Below are positions 1 to 5,358 of a DNA stretch of 5,358 nt, piece by piece. Position 1 is the first letter of the stretch. Each line of letters begins with the position of its first letter. The notes beneath the pieces were generated by a model that was not told where the DNA came from, ran no database searches, and saw nothing but the letters and a program-made list of their open reading frames with translations. Made by a program: the position numbers and the translations under genes. Source of the DNA: Actinomycetota bacterium (GTDB lineage: Bacteria; Actinomycetota; Nitriliruptoria; Euzebyales; Egibacteraceae); assembly GCA_019347785.1 (NCBI GenBank), contig JAHWKQ010000154.1:1-5358 (forward strand). The letters run 5' to 3'.

Positions 1-452
1 TAGCTCAGGTTCAACGGCTGCAGCAGCCGTGTGGCGACGTAGGCCGGCAGCACCTGCTGGGTGGGCACGAACACGTCGTAGCCCGGGCGCTTGGAGCTCA
101 GCCGCCGGGTGGCCCCGGCGAGGTCGGGGAAGGACGTCAGCTCCCAGTCCACCCCGTACTGGCGGCCGAAGTCGTCGAGCACCTTGCGCCACAGGTAGCC
201 GGGCCAGTTGAGTACGCGCAGGGGCCCGCGCTCGGGCTCCAAGCCGTTCCCGATGGCCTGGTTGGCGCCGAACAGCGGCTGGCGGACCGGGTCGCCGGGG
301 GTGCCCTGGGCCAGCTTCGGGGCGGGCGGCGCGTCTCTGGCCGAGGCACCACAGCCGGCAAGCGTCCCCGCCAGCGCCGCGCCCGCCGTCAGCCGGAGGA
401 ACTCCCGCCTGCCGACCGCCCGCGTCCCGGCCGAGCGCTCGCGTGGATGCAT
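1..452 (-). CDS. PotD-type polyamine ABC transporter substrate-binding lipoprotein, C-terminus cut by window edge
   Basis: This is the extracytoplasmic receptor of an ABC importer of the spermidine/putrescine (PotD/PotF) type; it would capture the ligand outside the membrane and deliver it to the permease. About 150 residues are present, against roughly 350-400 for the family, because the gene runs off the left edge. The N-terminus has a twin-arginine motif, RREFLRL (residues 15-21), a short hydrophobic stretch (22-33) and a lipobox LAGC with the lipidated Cys at 34. That predicts Tat export followed by lipid anchoring. The mature part has the family's early pattern: ANQAIGNGLEPE (63-74), LRVLNWPGY (78-86) as first strand and ligand-side loop, and YDVFVPTQQ (125-133). 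The ATG at 452-450 is chosen because GGAGGT lies 10 nt upstream and the signal peptide begins soon after. Permease and ATPase genes are not visible; they may lie beyond the left edge. The family is clear, but the ligand (polyamine or another cation) cannot be told from this part. Confidence 0.9.
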   Translation of the reverse strand, partial: MHPRERSAGTRAVGRREFLRLTAGAALAGTLAGCGASARDAPPAPKLAQGTPGDPVRQPLFGANQAIGNGLEPERGPLRVLNWPGYLWRKVLDDFGRQYGVDWELTSFPDLAGATRRLSSKRPGYDVFVPTQQVLPAYVATRLLQPLNLS

Positions 453-462
453 GCCCGCTGCC

Positions 463-468
463 ACCTCC
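463..468 (-). promoter_or_regulatory. Ribosome binding site of the substrate-binding protein gene
   Basis: GGAGGT on the minus strand is a near-perfect Shine-Dalgarno sequence, 10 nt before the ATG at 452-450, and it fixes that start. It directly adjoins a CCCGGG box that occurs twice in the leader. Confidence 0.75.
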
Positions 469-504
469 CGGGACGCCGCGTCGGGTCGTCACCTGCCCGG
501 GACG
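467..504 (-). repeat. Short direct repeat in the leader of the substrate-binding protein gene
   Basis: The 9-mer CGTCCCGGG (minus strand) occurs at 496-504 and again at 467-475, 29 nt apart, each followed within a few bases by AGGTG-like sequence. Position 499-508 is also a perfect 10-bp palindrome, GGGACGTCCC. The second copy overlaps the edge of the ribosome binding site. Because CCCGGG is self-complementary, the two copies could pair in the mRNA. This may be a weak regulatory element or simply chance in GC-rich DNA. Confidence 0.3.
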
Positions 505-604
505 TCCCACCAATGGTCGGCGCGCCCGCCCCGCCTCCTTACGCCGCCCATCCCGCCCCGCCGGGCCGGTCAGCCATCCCCCAACGGGCTTCCCCGCTCC
601 CTGT

Positions 605-635
605 ATTGAACGCCTCGGGCTCATGCGTTTGTCAA
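605..635 (-). promoter_or_regulatory. Candidate sigma-70-type promoter for the substrate-binding protein gene
   Basis: Read on the minus strand, a perfect -35 hexamer TTGACA lies at 635-630 and a -10-like TTCAAT at 610-605 (4 of 6 consensus bases), with a 19-nt spacer that is longer than the ideal 17. It sits in the only locally AT-richer patch of this intergenic region. It lies just downstream of the terminator-like hairpin of the preceding gene, as expected for an independent transcription unit. The predicted leader is about 145-150 nt. The -35 is convincing, the -10 less so. Confidence 0.45.
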
Positions 636-650
636 GAGGTCGATGTCCGC

Positions 651-676
651 GGCGACACGGCGGAGTCCGTGTCGCC
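651..676 (-). terminator. Terminator-like hairpin after exodeoxyribonuclease III
   Basis: GGCGACACGG (651-660) and CCGTGTCGCC (667-676) form a perfect 10-bp stem with a 6-nt loop. It starts 5 nt after the TGA of the exonuclease gene (684-682) and lies upstream of the candidate promoter of the next minus-strand gene. No T-run follows, which is common for hairpin terminators in high-GC actinobacteria. An operator role is possible but the position favours termination. Confidence 0.65.
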
Positions 677-681
677 CATGG

Positions 682-1449
682 TCAGCCCAGCTCGGTCAGC
701 AGGGGCGCGTGGTCCGACGGCCGGGGTCCCTTGCGGAAGGACCGGTCGATGCCGCAGCGGCGGCAGCGCGCGGCCAGCTCCGGGCTCAACAGCGTCAGGT
801 CGATGCGCATCCCCAGGCCCTTGTGGAAGTGGCCGGCCCGGTAGTCCCACCAGGTGAAGCCGGGCGAGACGGCGTCCAGACGGCGATAGGCGTCGACGAG
901 CCCGGTCCCCAGGACCGCGTCCAGCAGGGCGCGCTCGTCGTCGCTGGTGTGAGTCGTGCCGGTGAACAGGGCGGGGTCGTAGACGTCGGCGTCGGACGGG
1001 GCGACGTTGAAGTCGCCCGCGACCGCCAGGGGCGGGCCGGCGAGCGCGGCGGCACGGGTCGCGACGGCCTCGAGGAAGGACAGCTTGTCGTCGAACGCGG
1101 GGCTGTCCAGGGCCCGGCCGTTCGGCACGTAGAGGCTGACGACCCGGGTACGGGCGACGGTCGCCTCGACCCAGCGCGCCTCGTCGGGCCGTGCCTCGCC
1201 GGGCAGGCCCCGCACGACGTCCCGCGGCGGTTCGGCGGCCGGCGCCAGGATCGCCACGCCGGCCCACCGCCCGGTGCTGTGGTCGACGGCGACGTAGCCG
1301 GCCTCGGTCAGCTCGTCGTGGGGGAAATCCCCGGGCGCGGTCTTCGTCTCCTGCAGGCACAGCACGTCCGGCCGGTGCGTCTCGAGGAATTCGAGCACGC
1401 GTGGTAGCCGCGCCCTGAGCGAGTTGACGTTCCAGGTCGCGAGCAGCAT
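682..1449 (-). CDS. xthA: Exodeoxyribonuclease III (AP endonuclease, ExoIII/xth family)
   Basis: This is a cytoplasmic base-excision-repair enzyme. It cleaves DNA 5' of abasic sites, trims blocked 3' ends and degrades duplex DNA from 3' ends with a divalent metal. The 255-residue protein is a complete single-domain endonuclease/exonuclease/phosphatase fold, close to the usual 250-270. All expected catalytic motifs are present: WNVNSLRAR with Asn7, LQETK with metal-binding Glu34, YVPNGR with Tyr107, GDFNVAP with Asp146 and Asn148, FTWWDYR (198-204), MRIDLTLLS with Asp217, and the C-terminal SDHAPL with Asp246 and His247. The ATG at 1449-1447 is the natural family start (MLLATWNVNS). A GGGGGAC stretch about 10 nt upstream can serve as ribosome binding site. 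The gene follows the YdcF-like gene by 21 nt on the same strand, so the two are probably cotranscribed, and a hairpin closes the unit. Nothing suggests loss of activity. Confidence 0.97.
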   Translation of the reverse strand: MLLATWNVNSLRARLPRVLEFLETHRPDVLCLQETKTAPGDFPHDELTEAGYVAVDHSTGRWAGVAILAPAAEPPRDVVRGLPGEARPDEARWVEATVARTRVVSLYVPNGRALDSPAFDDKLSFLEAVATRAAALAGPPLAVAGDFNVAPSDADVYDPALFTGTTHTSDDERALLDAVLGTGLVDAYRRLDAVSPGFTWWDYRAGHFHKGLGMRIDLTLLSPELAARCRRCGIDRSFRKGPRPSDHAPLLTELG

Positions 1450-1470
1450 GCGGCCATTGTCCCCCGGCCG

Positions 1471-2091
1471 TCACCGCTGGACGAGCGTGGTCACCCGCCG
1501 GTACCCGAGGATCCGCCCGAAGGACACGGCGACCGTCTCGCGCAGCATGCGCTTGAGCGCCGCCTCTCCCCGGATCGGGCTGTCGGGTGTCGCGGAGGCG
1601 GCCGCGTCCAGTCCGACGTCCTCGGCGATGGCGACGATGCGGTAGTTGTGGAACGGGTCCGAGACGAGCAGCACTTCGGTCAGGCCCTCGCGTCGCAGGA
1701 ACAGGGCGCTCGCCGCGATCGACTCGTACGAGCTGTCTCCCTCGACCTCGCGGCGGATCGCCGAGTCCGGCACGCCACGACCGTGCAGGTAGACGGCGGC
1801 CGCCGTCGCCTCCGTGAAGCGGTCCCCGGGCGCCCGGCCACCGGTCACGACGATCACGTCGGCCAGCCCGCGGGCATACAGGTCGGCGGCGTGGTCCAGG
1901 CGGGCGCGCAGCACCGGCGAGGGCCGTCCGTCGTACTGCGCGGCGCCGAGCACGATGATGGCCTCGACGGGATGCGCATGGTTGCGCCGTGCCGCCAGCC
2001 AGATCTGGGCGAAGGTGATGGTCAGATAGGCGACGCTCGCCAGCAGCACCACGGCGATCAGGCGCACCGACCACCTCATCCCGGCGAGCAT
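1471..2091 (-). CDS. YdcF/SanA-like DUF218 membrane-anchored protein
   Basis: This is a DUF218 (YdcF/SanA superfamily) protein of about 206 residues. Family members have a Rossmann-like fold; some are linked to envelope integrity or cell-wall precursor handling, but the reaction is generally unknown. One N-terminal membrane segment (about residues 9-33) follows a short basic start, placing the domain outside the membrane. The domain shows the family pattern: AIIVLGAAQYDGRPSP (44-59), VIVVTGG (79-85), a conserved Glu94, the SSYES position (120-124, usually S-T-x-E-N) and LLVSDPFHNYR (141-151, usually T-S-D-x-H-x-x-R). The start is uncertain. ATG at 2091 has a run of seven G only 2 nt upstream, too close for a good ribosome site; ATG at 2079 (residue 5) places the same run 14 nt away. 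An earlier ATG at 2142 lacks any ribosome site and adds a non-hydrophobic extension. It leads a probable operon with exodeoxyribonuclease III; a functional link is not evident. Confidence 0.88.
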   Translation of the reverse strand: MLAGMRWSVRLIAVVLLASVAYLTITFAQIWLAARRNHAHPVEAIIVLGAAQYDGRPSPVLRARLDHAADLYARGLADVIVVTGGRAPGDRFTEATAAAVYLHGRGVPDSAIRREVEGDSSYESIAASALFLRREGLTEVLLVSDPFHNYRIVAIAEDVGLDAAASATPDSPIRGEAALKRMLRETVAVSFGRILGYRRVTTLVQR

Positions 2092-2243
2092 GACCCCCCC
2101 ATCACAGCACCGTAGCGCCTGACCGCCGCGACGGCGCGCCATCGGGGAGCCTGTGGGCGAGGGTGCGCCGAGGTGCGGCGGCTCCCCCCGGCGGGGGGTA
2201 GCATGCGCGCTTCCTGCCGCGACGAGGGGAGAGGACGCGCGCG
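2092..2243. promoter_or_regulatory. Divergent promoter region
   Basis: These 152 bases separate the YdcF-like gene (minus) from the alpha/beta hydrolase gene (plus) and must hold the promoters of both units. On the plus strand TAGCAT (2199-2204) fits the actinobacterial -10 pattern TAnnnT and would give a leader of about 33 nt, but no convincing -35 precedes it. On the minus strand TACGGT (2114-2109) fits the same loose pattern. GAGAGGA (2229-2235) is a good ribosome binding site, 8 nt before the GTG at 2244. The region also contains the G/C inverted repeat listed separately. Confidence 0.4.
2181..2202. repeat. G/C inverted repeat overlapping the candidate promoter of the hydrolase gene
   Basis: GCTCCCCCC (2181-2189) and GGGGGGTAGC (2193-2202) are inverted copies around a 3-base centre, perfect over 6 bp and over 9 bp if the T at 2199 is bulged. 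It abuts and partly overlaps the candidate -10 TAGCAT. The position suits a repressor operator. G-tract palindromes of roughly this look are recognised by CsoR-type metal sensors in actinobacteria, but no such regulator is in the window, so that comparison is only an analogy. Confidence 0.4.
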
Positions 2244-2954
2244 GTGTCGGAGGTATCCGCGCAACGACTGCGCTTCCCGCTCACGTCGCCACACACCTCC
2301 AAGGACACGACCGGCTTCCTGTGGCGGCCGGCCGGCGAGGATGGCGGGGCGGCGTTCGTGCTGGGCCACGGGGCGGGGGCGAACGCGGCGCATCCTACGA
2401 TGCTCGCGCTCGGCAGGGGGCTGGCGGGGCGCGGTCACCCGGTGCTGACGTTCAACTTCGGCTATGCCGAGGCGGGCCGGCGGGCCCCCGACCCCACGGC
2501 GTGGCTGGAGTCGGCCTTCCGGGACGCGGCGGGCGTCGCCCGCGAGGCGTTCGGCCGGGGCCGCCCGCTCATCCTGGGCGGGCGCTCGATGGGCGGGCGG
2601 ATCGCCAGCCAGCTGGCGGCCCGTGGCGAGCCCTGTGCGGGCCTCGCGCTGCTGAGCTACCCGCTGCACCCGGCCCGCTGGCCCGAGCGGCTGCGCACGG
2701 CGCACTGGCCGCGGATCCGGGTGCCCGTCCTGTTCGTGCAAGGCGACCGCGACCGGCTCTGCCCACTGCCGCGGCTCGACGAGGAGCGGCGGGTCCACCT
2801 GGCCGTGCCGGTCGAGGTCGACGTCCTGCCCGGCGCCGACCATGCCTACGCGACGCGCGGCGACGGTTGCACGCCGCGCCCACAGACCCTGGAACGGGTG
2901 GCCGGCGCCCTCGCCACCTGGGCCGAGCGGCTGCCGCTCACCACGTCGGCCTGA
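2244..2954 (+). CDS. Alpha/beta hydrolase of the COG3571 / KANL3-Tex30-like family
   Basis: This is a soluble serine hydrolase of 236 residues with no signal peptide or membrane segment. The substrate is not known for this family; an ester or thioester is likely by fold, and dienelactone-hydrolase-like proteins are relatives. The fold's landmarks appear in order: oxyanion-side LGHGAGAN (40-47), LTFNFGYAEAGRRAPDP (68-84) where the family typically has F-x-Y-x-E, nucleophile elbow GGRSMGGR with Ser115, LLSYPLHP (136-143), GDRDRLCP with the probable acid Asp170, and GADHAY with His200. The full triad is therefore present. The GTG start is preferred because GAGAGGA lies 8 nt upstream and the protein then begins like its relatives. 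It is the first gene of a plus-strand pair, with the EamA transporter gene starting 34 nt after its TGA, so the two are probably cotranscribed. The family call is firm, the biological role open. Confidence 0.88.
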   Translation: MSEVSAQRLRFPLTSPHTSKDTTGFLWRPAGEDGGAAFVLGHGAGANAAHPTMLALGRGLAGRGHPVLTFNFGYAEAGRRAPDPTAWLESAFRDAAGVAREAFGRGRPLILGGRSMGGRIASQLAARGEPCAGLALLSYPLHPARWPERLRTAHWPRIRVPVLFVQGDRDRLCPLPRLDEERRVHLAVPVEVDVLPGADHAYATRGDGCTPRPQTLERVAGALATWAERLPLTTSA

Positions 2955-2988
2955 CAGTCCCGCCAGGGTCCACGCCGCCGTTCCGCCG

Positions 2989-3900
2989 ATGACCGGCGCC
3001 AGCCTCGCGCGCGTCGGCCTGCTCGGCTGCATGTGGGGCTCCAGCTTCCTGTTCATCAAGGTGGCGCTGGACGGCCTGAGCCCGCCGCAGATCGTGCTCG
3101 GCCGGCTGCTGTTCGGCTCGCTGGTGCTGCTGGCGATCCTGGCCGCGCGTGGCCAGCGGCTCCCGGGCCGTCCCGTGGTGTGGGCGCACCTGGCGCTGAT
3201 GGGCCTGGTCGGCAACATCGTGCCGTTCGCCTTGATCGGGTGGGGCGAGCAGCGCGTCACCTCGGGGCTGGCCGGCGTGCTCAACGGGACGACCGCCCTG
3301 TTCACGACGGCCTTCGCCCTGGCGCTGCTGCCCGACGAGCGTCTCACGGCGACCCGGGCCATCGGTCTGCTGCTGGGCTTCACCGGCGTGGTCGTCGTCG
3401 TCGGCCCGTGGGACTCCAACCCGTTGACCAGCTCGCTGACCGGCCAGCTGGCCTGCCTCGGCGCGGCCGCCTGCTACGCCCTGGCGTTCGCGTACACCCG
3501 CCGCTTCCTGGCCGGCCGCGGGTACCGGCCGCTCGTGCTGAGCGCGTCCCAGCTGGCCGCCGCCACGGGGTTGATGCTGGCCGCCGCCCCCGTCGTGGCC
3601 TCGGACCCGCCCCGGCTCACCCCGGTCGTCGTCGCAAGCGTGGTCGCCCTGGGCGTCGTCGGCACGGGGCTGGCCTACCTGGTGTACTACCGCCTCATCG
3701 CCGACGTGGGTGCGACGAGCACCTCGATGGTCACCTATGTCATCCCGGTCGTGGCCGTCGTGCTCGGCGTCGCCACGCTGGGCGAGCCGGTGACGTGGAA
3801 CCTGTTCGCCGGCGGGGCGGTCGTCGTGGCCGGCATCGCCCTGGCCGAGGGCCGGCTGGACCGCTGGAGCCCCCTACGGCCGGCATCACCTGTCGACTGA
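2989..3900 (+). CDS. EamA-family (drug/metabolite transporter superfamily) membrane exporter
   Basis: This 303-residue inner-membrane protein belongs to the DMT superfamily, whose EamA members typically have ten helices in two homologous halves and export amino acids, metabolites or toxic compounds. The first repeat begins with CMWGSSFLFIKVAL (14-27), the hallmark W-G-S-S-F followed by the helix with Lys24, then PPQIVLGRLLFGSL (32-45). It closes near the valine-rich GVVVVVGPW at about 130. The second repeat starts at LTGQLACLGAAACYALAFAYTRRFL and ends with VVVAGIALAEGR close to the C-terminus. Length and hydrophobicity pattern are normal. The ATG at 2989 starts just before helix 1 as in relatives; no strong ribosome site is visible, so translation may depend on coupling to the hydrolase gene 34 nt upstream. 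The substrate cannot be inferred. Its last three residues and stop codon lie inside the convergent inverted repeat. Confidence 0.93.
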   Translation: MTGASLARVGLLGCMWGSSFLFIKVALDGLSPPQIVLGRLLFGSLVLLAILAARGQRLPGRPVVWAHLALMGLVGNIVPFALIGWGEQRVTSGLAGVLNGTTALFTTAFALALLPDERLTATRAIGLLLGFTGVVVVVGPWDSNPLTSSLTGQLACLGAAACYALAFAYTRRFLAGRGYRPLVLSASQLAAATGLMLAAAPVVASDPPRLTPVVVASVVALGVVGTGLAYLVYYRLIADVGATSTSMVTYVIPVVAVVLGVATLGEPVTWNLFAGGAVVVAGIALAEGRLDRWSPLRPASPVD

Positions 3901-3944
3901 AGATCCACGGCGGCATTCCGACGGCAGGCTTCAGTCGACGGGTG
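3887..3944. terminator. Two-way terminator-like inverted repeat between convergent genes
   Basis: CACCTGTCGACTGAAG (3887-3902) and CTTCAGTCGACGGGTG (3929-3944) are inverted copies: 16 bp with one mismatch, which is a G-U pair in one orientation, and an 11-bp perfect core. The loop is 26 nt. The stop codon of the EamA gene (3898-3900) and of the lyase-like gene (3933-3931) both lie inside the stem. No T-run follows on either side. The symmetric position between two convergent genes supports bidirectional termination or protection from opposing transcription. Confidence 0.7.
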
Positions 3945-5358
3945 GGGGGGAGGTGGCGGCGTCCGTCAGCGACCCGTCCAGGACGAGCCGTGTCGCGGCG
4001 TCGACGTCCGCGCCCGGCGGCCGGTCGACAGGATCGTCGGACATGACGCCGGCCGCGAGGCGCAGGGCGGCGCGGGTGCCGGGGCCGGTCGGCTCGGCCG
4101 GGCCCAGCCGCAGGGCCCGCACCGCGGCCGTCAGCTCGACCCCCAGGACCGTGGCCGCCAGGCCCGCGGCCCGCGCGGCCTGCCGCGCGGCCAGCCCGGC
4201 GAAGCTGGCATGGTCCTCGGCGCCCCCGCCCATGACCGCGCCGGGCAGCGCGACCGGTGCGGCCACGGCGCGCAGCTCGGCCAGGGTCGCATGCGCGGTG
4301 TACTCCAACGCCAGTAGCCCGGAGCGGGCGGCCGGGCCCGTGGCCAAGAACGCCGGCAACCCCGTGGCCCCGGTGTCCAGCAGGGCGGCGAGGCGCCGGG
4401 CCGACAGGGCAGCGGCGTGCAGGAGCGCGGCGACCAGCTGGTCCAGCGCCAGCCCCAGGCCCACGGCGGCGAAGTTGCCGTTGTGCAGGGCGATGCCGTC
4501 GGAGGCGACGACCAGCGGGTTCTCCGCGGCGGCGTTCACCTCGATCGTCACGACCCGCTGCAACCCGGCCAGGGCGTCCCTGGCGGCGCCGTGGACCTGC
4601 GGTACGCAGCGGAGGCTGAGCGGGTCCTGCAGACGGCGGCCGGGCGGCCGGCTGTCGCCCAGCAGCCCCCGCAGCCGGGCCGCCGTCGTCACCTGGCCCG
4701 GGTGGGGGCGGGCGGCCTGTACACGGGCGTCATAGGCGCCGATCTCGCCGCCGACCACCTCGAAGGACAGTGCGGCGACCGCGTCGGCGTCGTTCAGCAC
4801 CCGACCACAGTCGTCGGCGGCCAGGGCAGCCTCGCCGAGCGCGAGCGCGTTGCTGCTCATCAGCGCCAGCGCGTCGCCGGGCTCCAGCCGCGCCGGGGCG
4901 GGCGGCGGCGCGTCCCCCAGCCACCGTCCCTCACCGATGAGGGCGAGACCGGCCTCCGCCATGGCGGTCAGGTCGCCCGTGCCCACCGCGCCGACCCGGC
5001 GGACCGCGGGCGCCAGACCGGCGTCCAGGGCGGCGACGAGGGCGTCGACGACCCCCGGGCTCACGCCGGCCCCGCCGGCGGCCAGCTGGTTGGCGCGCAC
5101 CGCGATCATGGCCCGGGAGACCTCGGCCGTGGCCTGCTCGCCGGTGCCGGCGGCGTGGCTGCGCAACAGCGCCAGGTCGTGCGCGGCGCCGACATCCCCC
5201 CCGACCCGCTCGCCGAGCAGAGCCCCGACGCCGGTGGTCCGCCCGTACACGGGCGCGCCCCGGACGACCAGCGCCCGCGCCGCCCGGTGCGCCGCCGCCA
5301 CGCGGGCGCGGGCGTCGGGGTGCAGGACCGCGCCCGCGCCGTGGCGGGCCACGGCGGT
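3931..5358 (-). CDS. Histidine ammonia-lyase-like (aromatic amino acid lyase family) protein with altered MIO motif, N-terminus cut by window edge
   Basis: This is a PF00221 aromatic amino acid lyase-family protein; classical members (HutH, PAL, TAL) remove ammonia from His, Phe or Tyr using an MIO group built from Ala-Ser-Gly. About 475 residues are visible of roughly 500; the GTG at 5352 is probably an internal valine, and the reading frame stays open to the edge. Numbering from that GTG and comparing with Pseudomonas HutH, Tyr36 (Y53), His66 in SHAAGTGE (H83), Gln242 (Q277), Arg248 in LSLRCVPQV (R283), Phe294 in GNF (F329) and Glu379 in AEDHASF (E414) are kept. The MIO region reads GAVGTGDLTAMAE (121-133) instead of GSVGASGDLAPLAH: one residue is missing and Thr125 replaces the Ser. 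N195 becomes Ser166 (ALMSSNA) and Y280 becomes Leu245. The frame is intact, so it is not a decayed gene. Function may be a non-MIO lyase, a different reaction or a non-catalytic role; do not assume histidine degradation. No hut genes are adjacent. Confidence 0.9.
   Translation of the reverse strand, partial: TAVARHGAGAVLHPDARARVAAAHRAARALVVRGAPVYGRTTGVGALLGERVGGDVGAAHDLALLRSHAAGTGEQATAEVSRAMIAVRANQLAAGGAGVSPGVVDALVAALDAGLAPAVRRVGAVGTGDLTAMAEAGLALIGEGRWLGDAPPPAPARLEPGDALALMSSNALALGEAALAADDCGRVLNDADAVAALSFEVVGGEIGAYDARVQAARPHPGQVTTAARLRGLLGDSRPPGRRLQDPLSLRCVPQVHGAARDALAGLQRVVTIEVNAAAENPLVVASDGIALHNGNFAAVGLGLALDQLVAALLHAAALSARRLAALLDTGATGLPAFLATGPAARSGLLALEYTAHATLAELRAVAAPVALPGAVMGGGAEDHASFAGLAARQAARAAGLAATVLGVELTAAVRALRLGPAEPTGPGTRAALRLAAGVMSDDPVDRPPGADVDAATRLVLDGSLTDAATSPPPVD

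Noticed and set aside
453..604. A riboswitch in the leader of the substrate-binding protein gene
   Set aside because: I recognise no known aptamer core; only GC-rich palindromes and a short direct repeat are visible.
208..857. Several plus-strand open frames of about 133 codons between the substrate-binding protein and the exonuclease genes
   Set aside because: They are Pro/Arg-rich, overlap one another and a real minus-strand gene, and lack any recognisable domain.
632..2074. Minus-strand open frame of 480 codons covering the exonuclease and YdcF-like genes in another frame
   Set aside because: It overlaps two real genes on the same strand, is dominated by Arg/Gly/Ala, and has no recognisable domain.
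2076..3419. Long minus-strand open frame of 447 codons opposite the hydrolase and transporter genes
   Set aside because: It lies antisense to two well-recognised genes, has a low-complexity Arg/Pro/Ala composition with no family motif, and is explained by the scarcity of stop codons in GC-rich DNA.
3033..4046. Plus-strand open frame of 337 codons inside the transporter gene and past its end
   Set aside because: It is a +1 shadow of the EamA gene with Arg/Gly-rich sequence and no membrane pattern.
3953..4735. Plus-strand open frame of 260 codons antisense to the lyase-like gene
   Set aside because: It has Ala/Ser/Arg-rich composition, no ribosome site and no motif, while the opposite strand encodes a clear PF00221 protein.
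4960..4992. A sequencing error as the cause of the odd MIO motif in the lyase-like gene
   Set aside because: The difference is a whole-codon deletion plus substitutions, with the frame and conserved sequence intact on both sides; a miscall would have to lose exactly three bases.

Overview
The window is very GC-rich, with strongly G/C-ending codons and several GTG or Shine-Dalgarno-led starts. Together with the gene content this suggests a high-GC actinobacterium; I cannot place it more precisely. Six protein genes fill almost the whole window. I see no tRNA, rRNA, CRISPR array, insertion sequence or phage gene.

Layout. Minus strand, 1-452: the N-terminal part of a Tat-exported, lipid-anchored PotD-type (spermidine/putrescine) ABC substrate-binding protein, cut by the left edge. 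Positions 453-681 are non-coding and hold its leader, a candidate promoter (605-635) and a perfect 10-bp hairpin (651-676) that probably ends the preceding transcript. Minus strand, 682-2091: a likely two-gene operon, a membrane-anchored YdcF/DUF218 protein followed after 21 nt by exodeoxyribonuclease III. Positions 2092-2243 are a divergent promoter region with a G/C inverted repeat. Plus strand, 2244-3900: a likely two-gene operon, a COG3571/KANL3-Tex30-type alpha/beta hydrolase and an EamA-family (DMT) transporter. Minus strand, 3931-5358: a histidine ammonia-lyase-like protein, cut by the right edge, converging on the transporter gene.

The most notable item is the histidine ammonia-lyase-like protein. 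It keeps most of the family's active-site residues, but the Ala-Ser-Gly triad that forms the MIO electrophile is replaced by a Gly-Thr-Gly stretch with one residue deleted, and two further active-site positions are changed. Either it is not a classical ammonia-lyase or its cofactor forms differently. The second notable item is an inverted repeat between the two convergent genes. It contains both stop codons, makes both proteins end in the same Pro-Val-Asp, and probably acts as a two-way terminator.

Functionally the neighbourhood looks like ordinary chromosomal genes (DNA repair, uptake and export, a hydrolase, an amino-acid-lyase relative). No shared pathway is evident, though polyamine/amino-acid uptake, an EamA exporter and a lyase-like protein could loosely relate to amine metabolism. 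I found no clear new multi-gene system.
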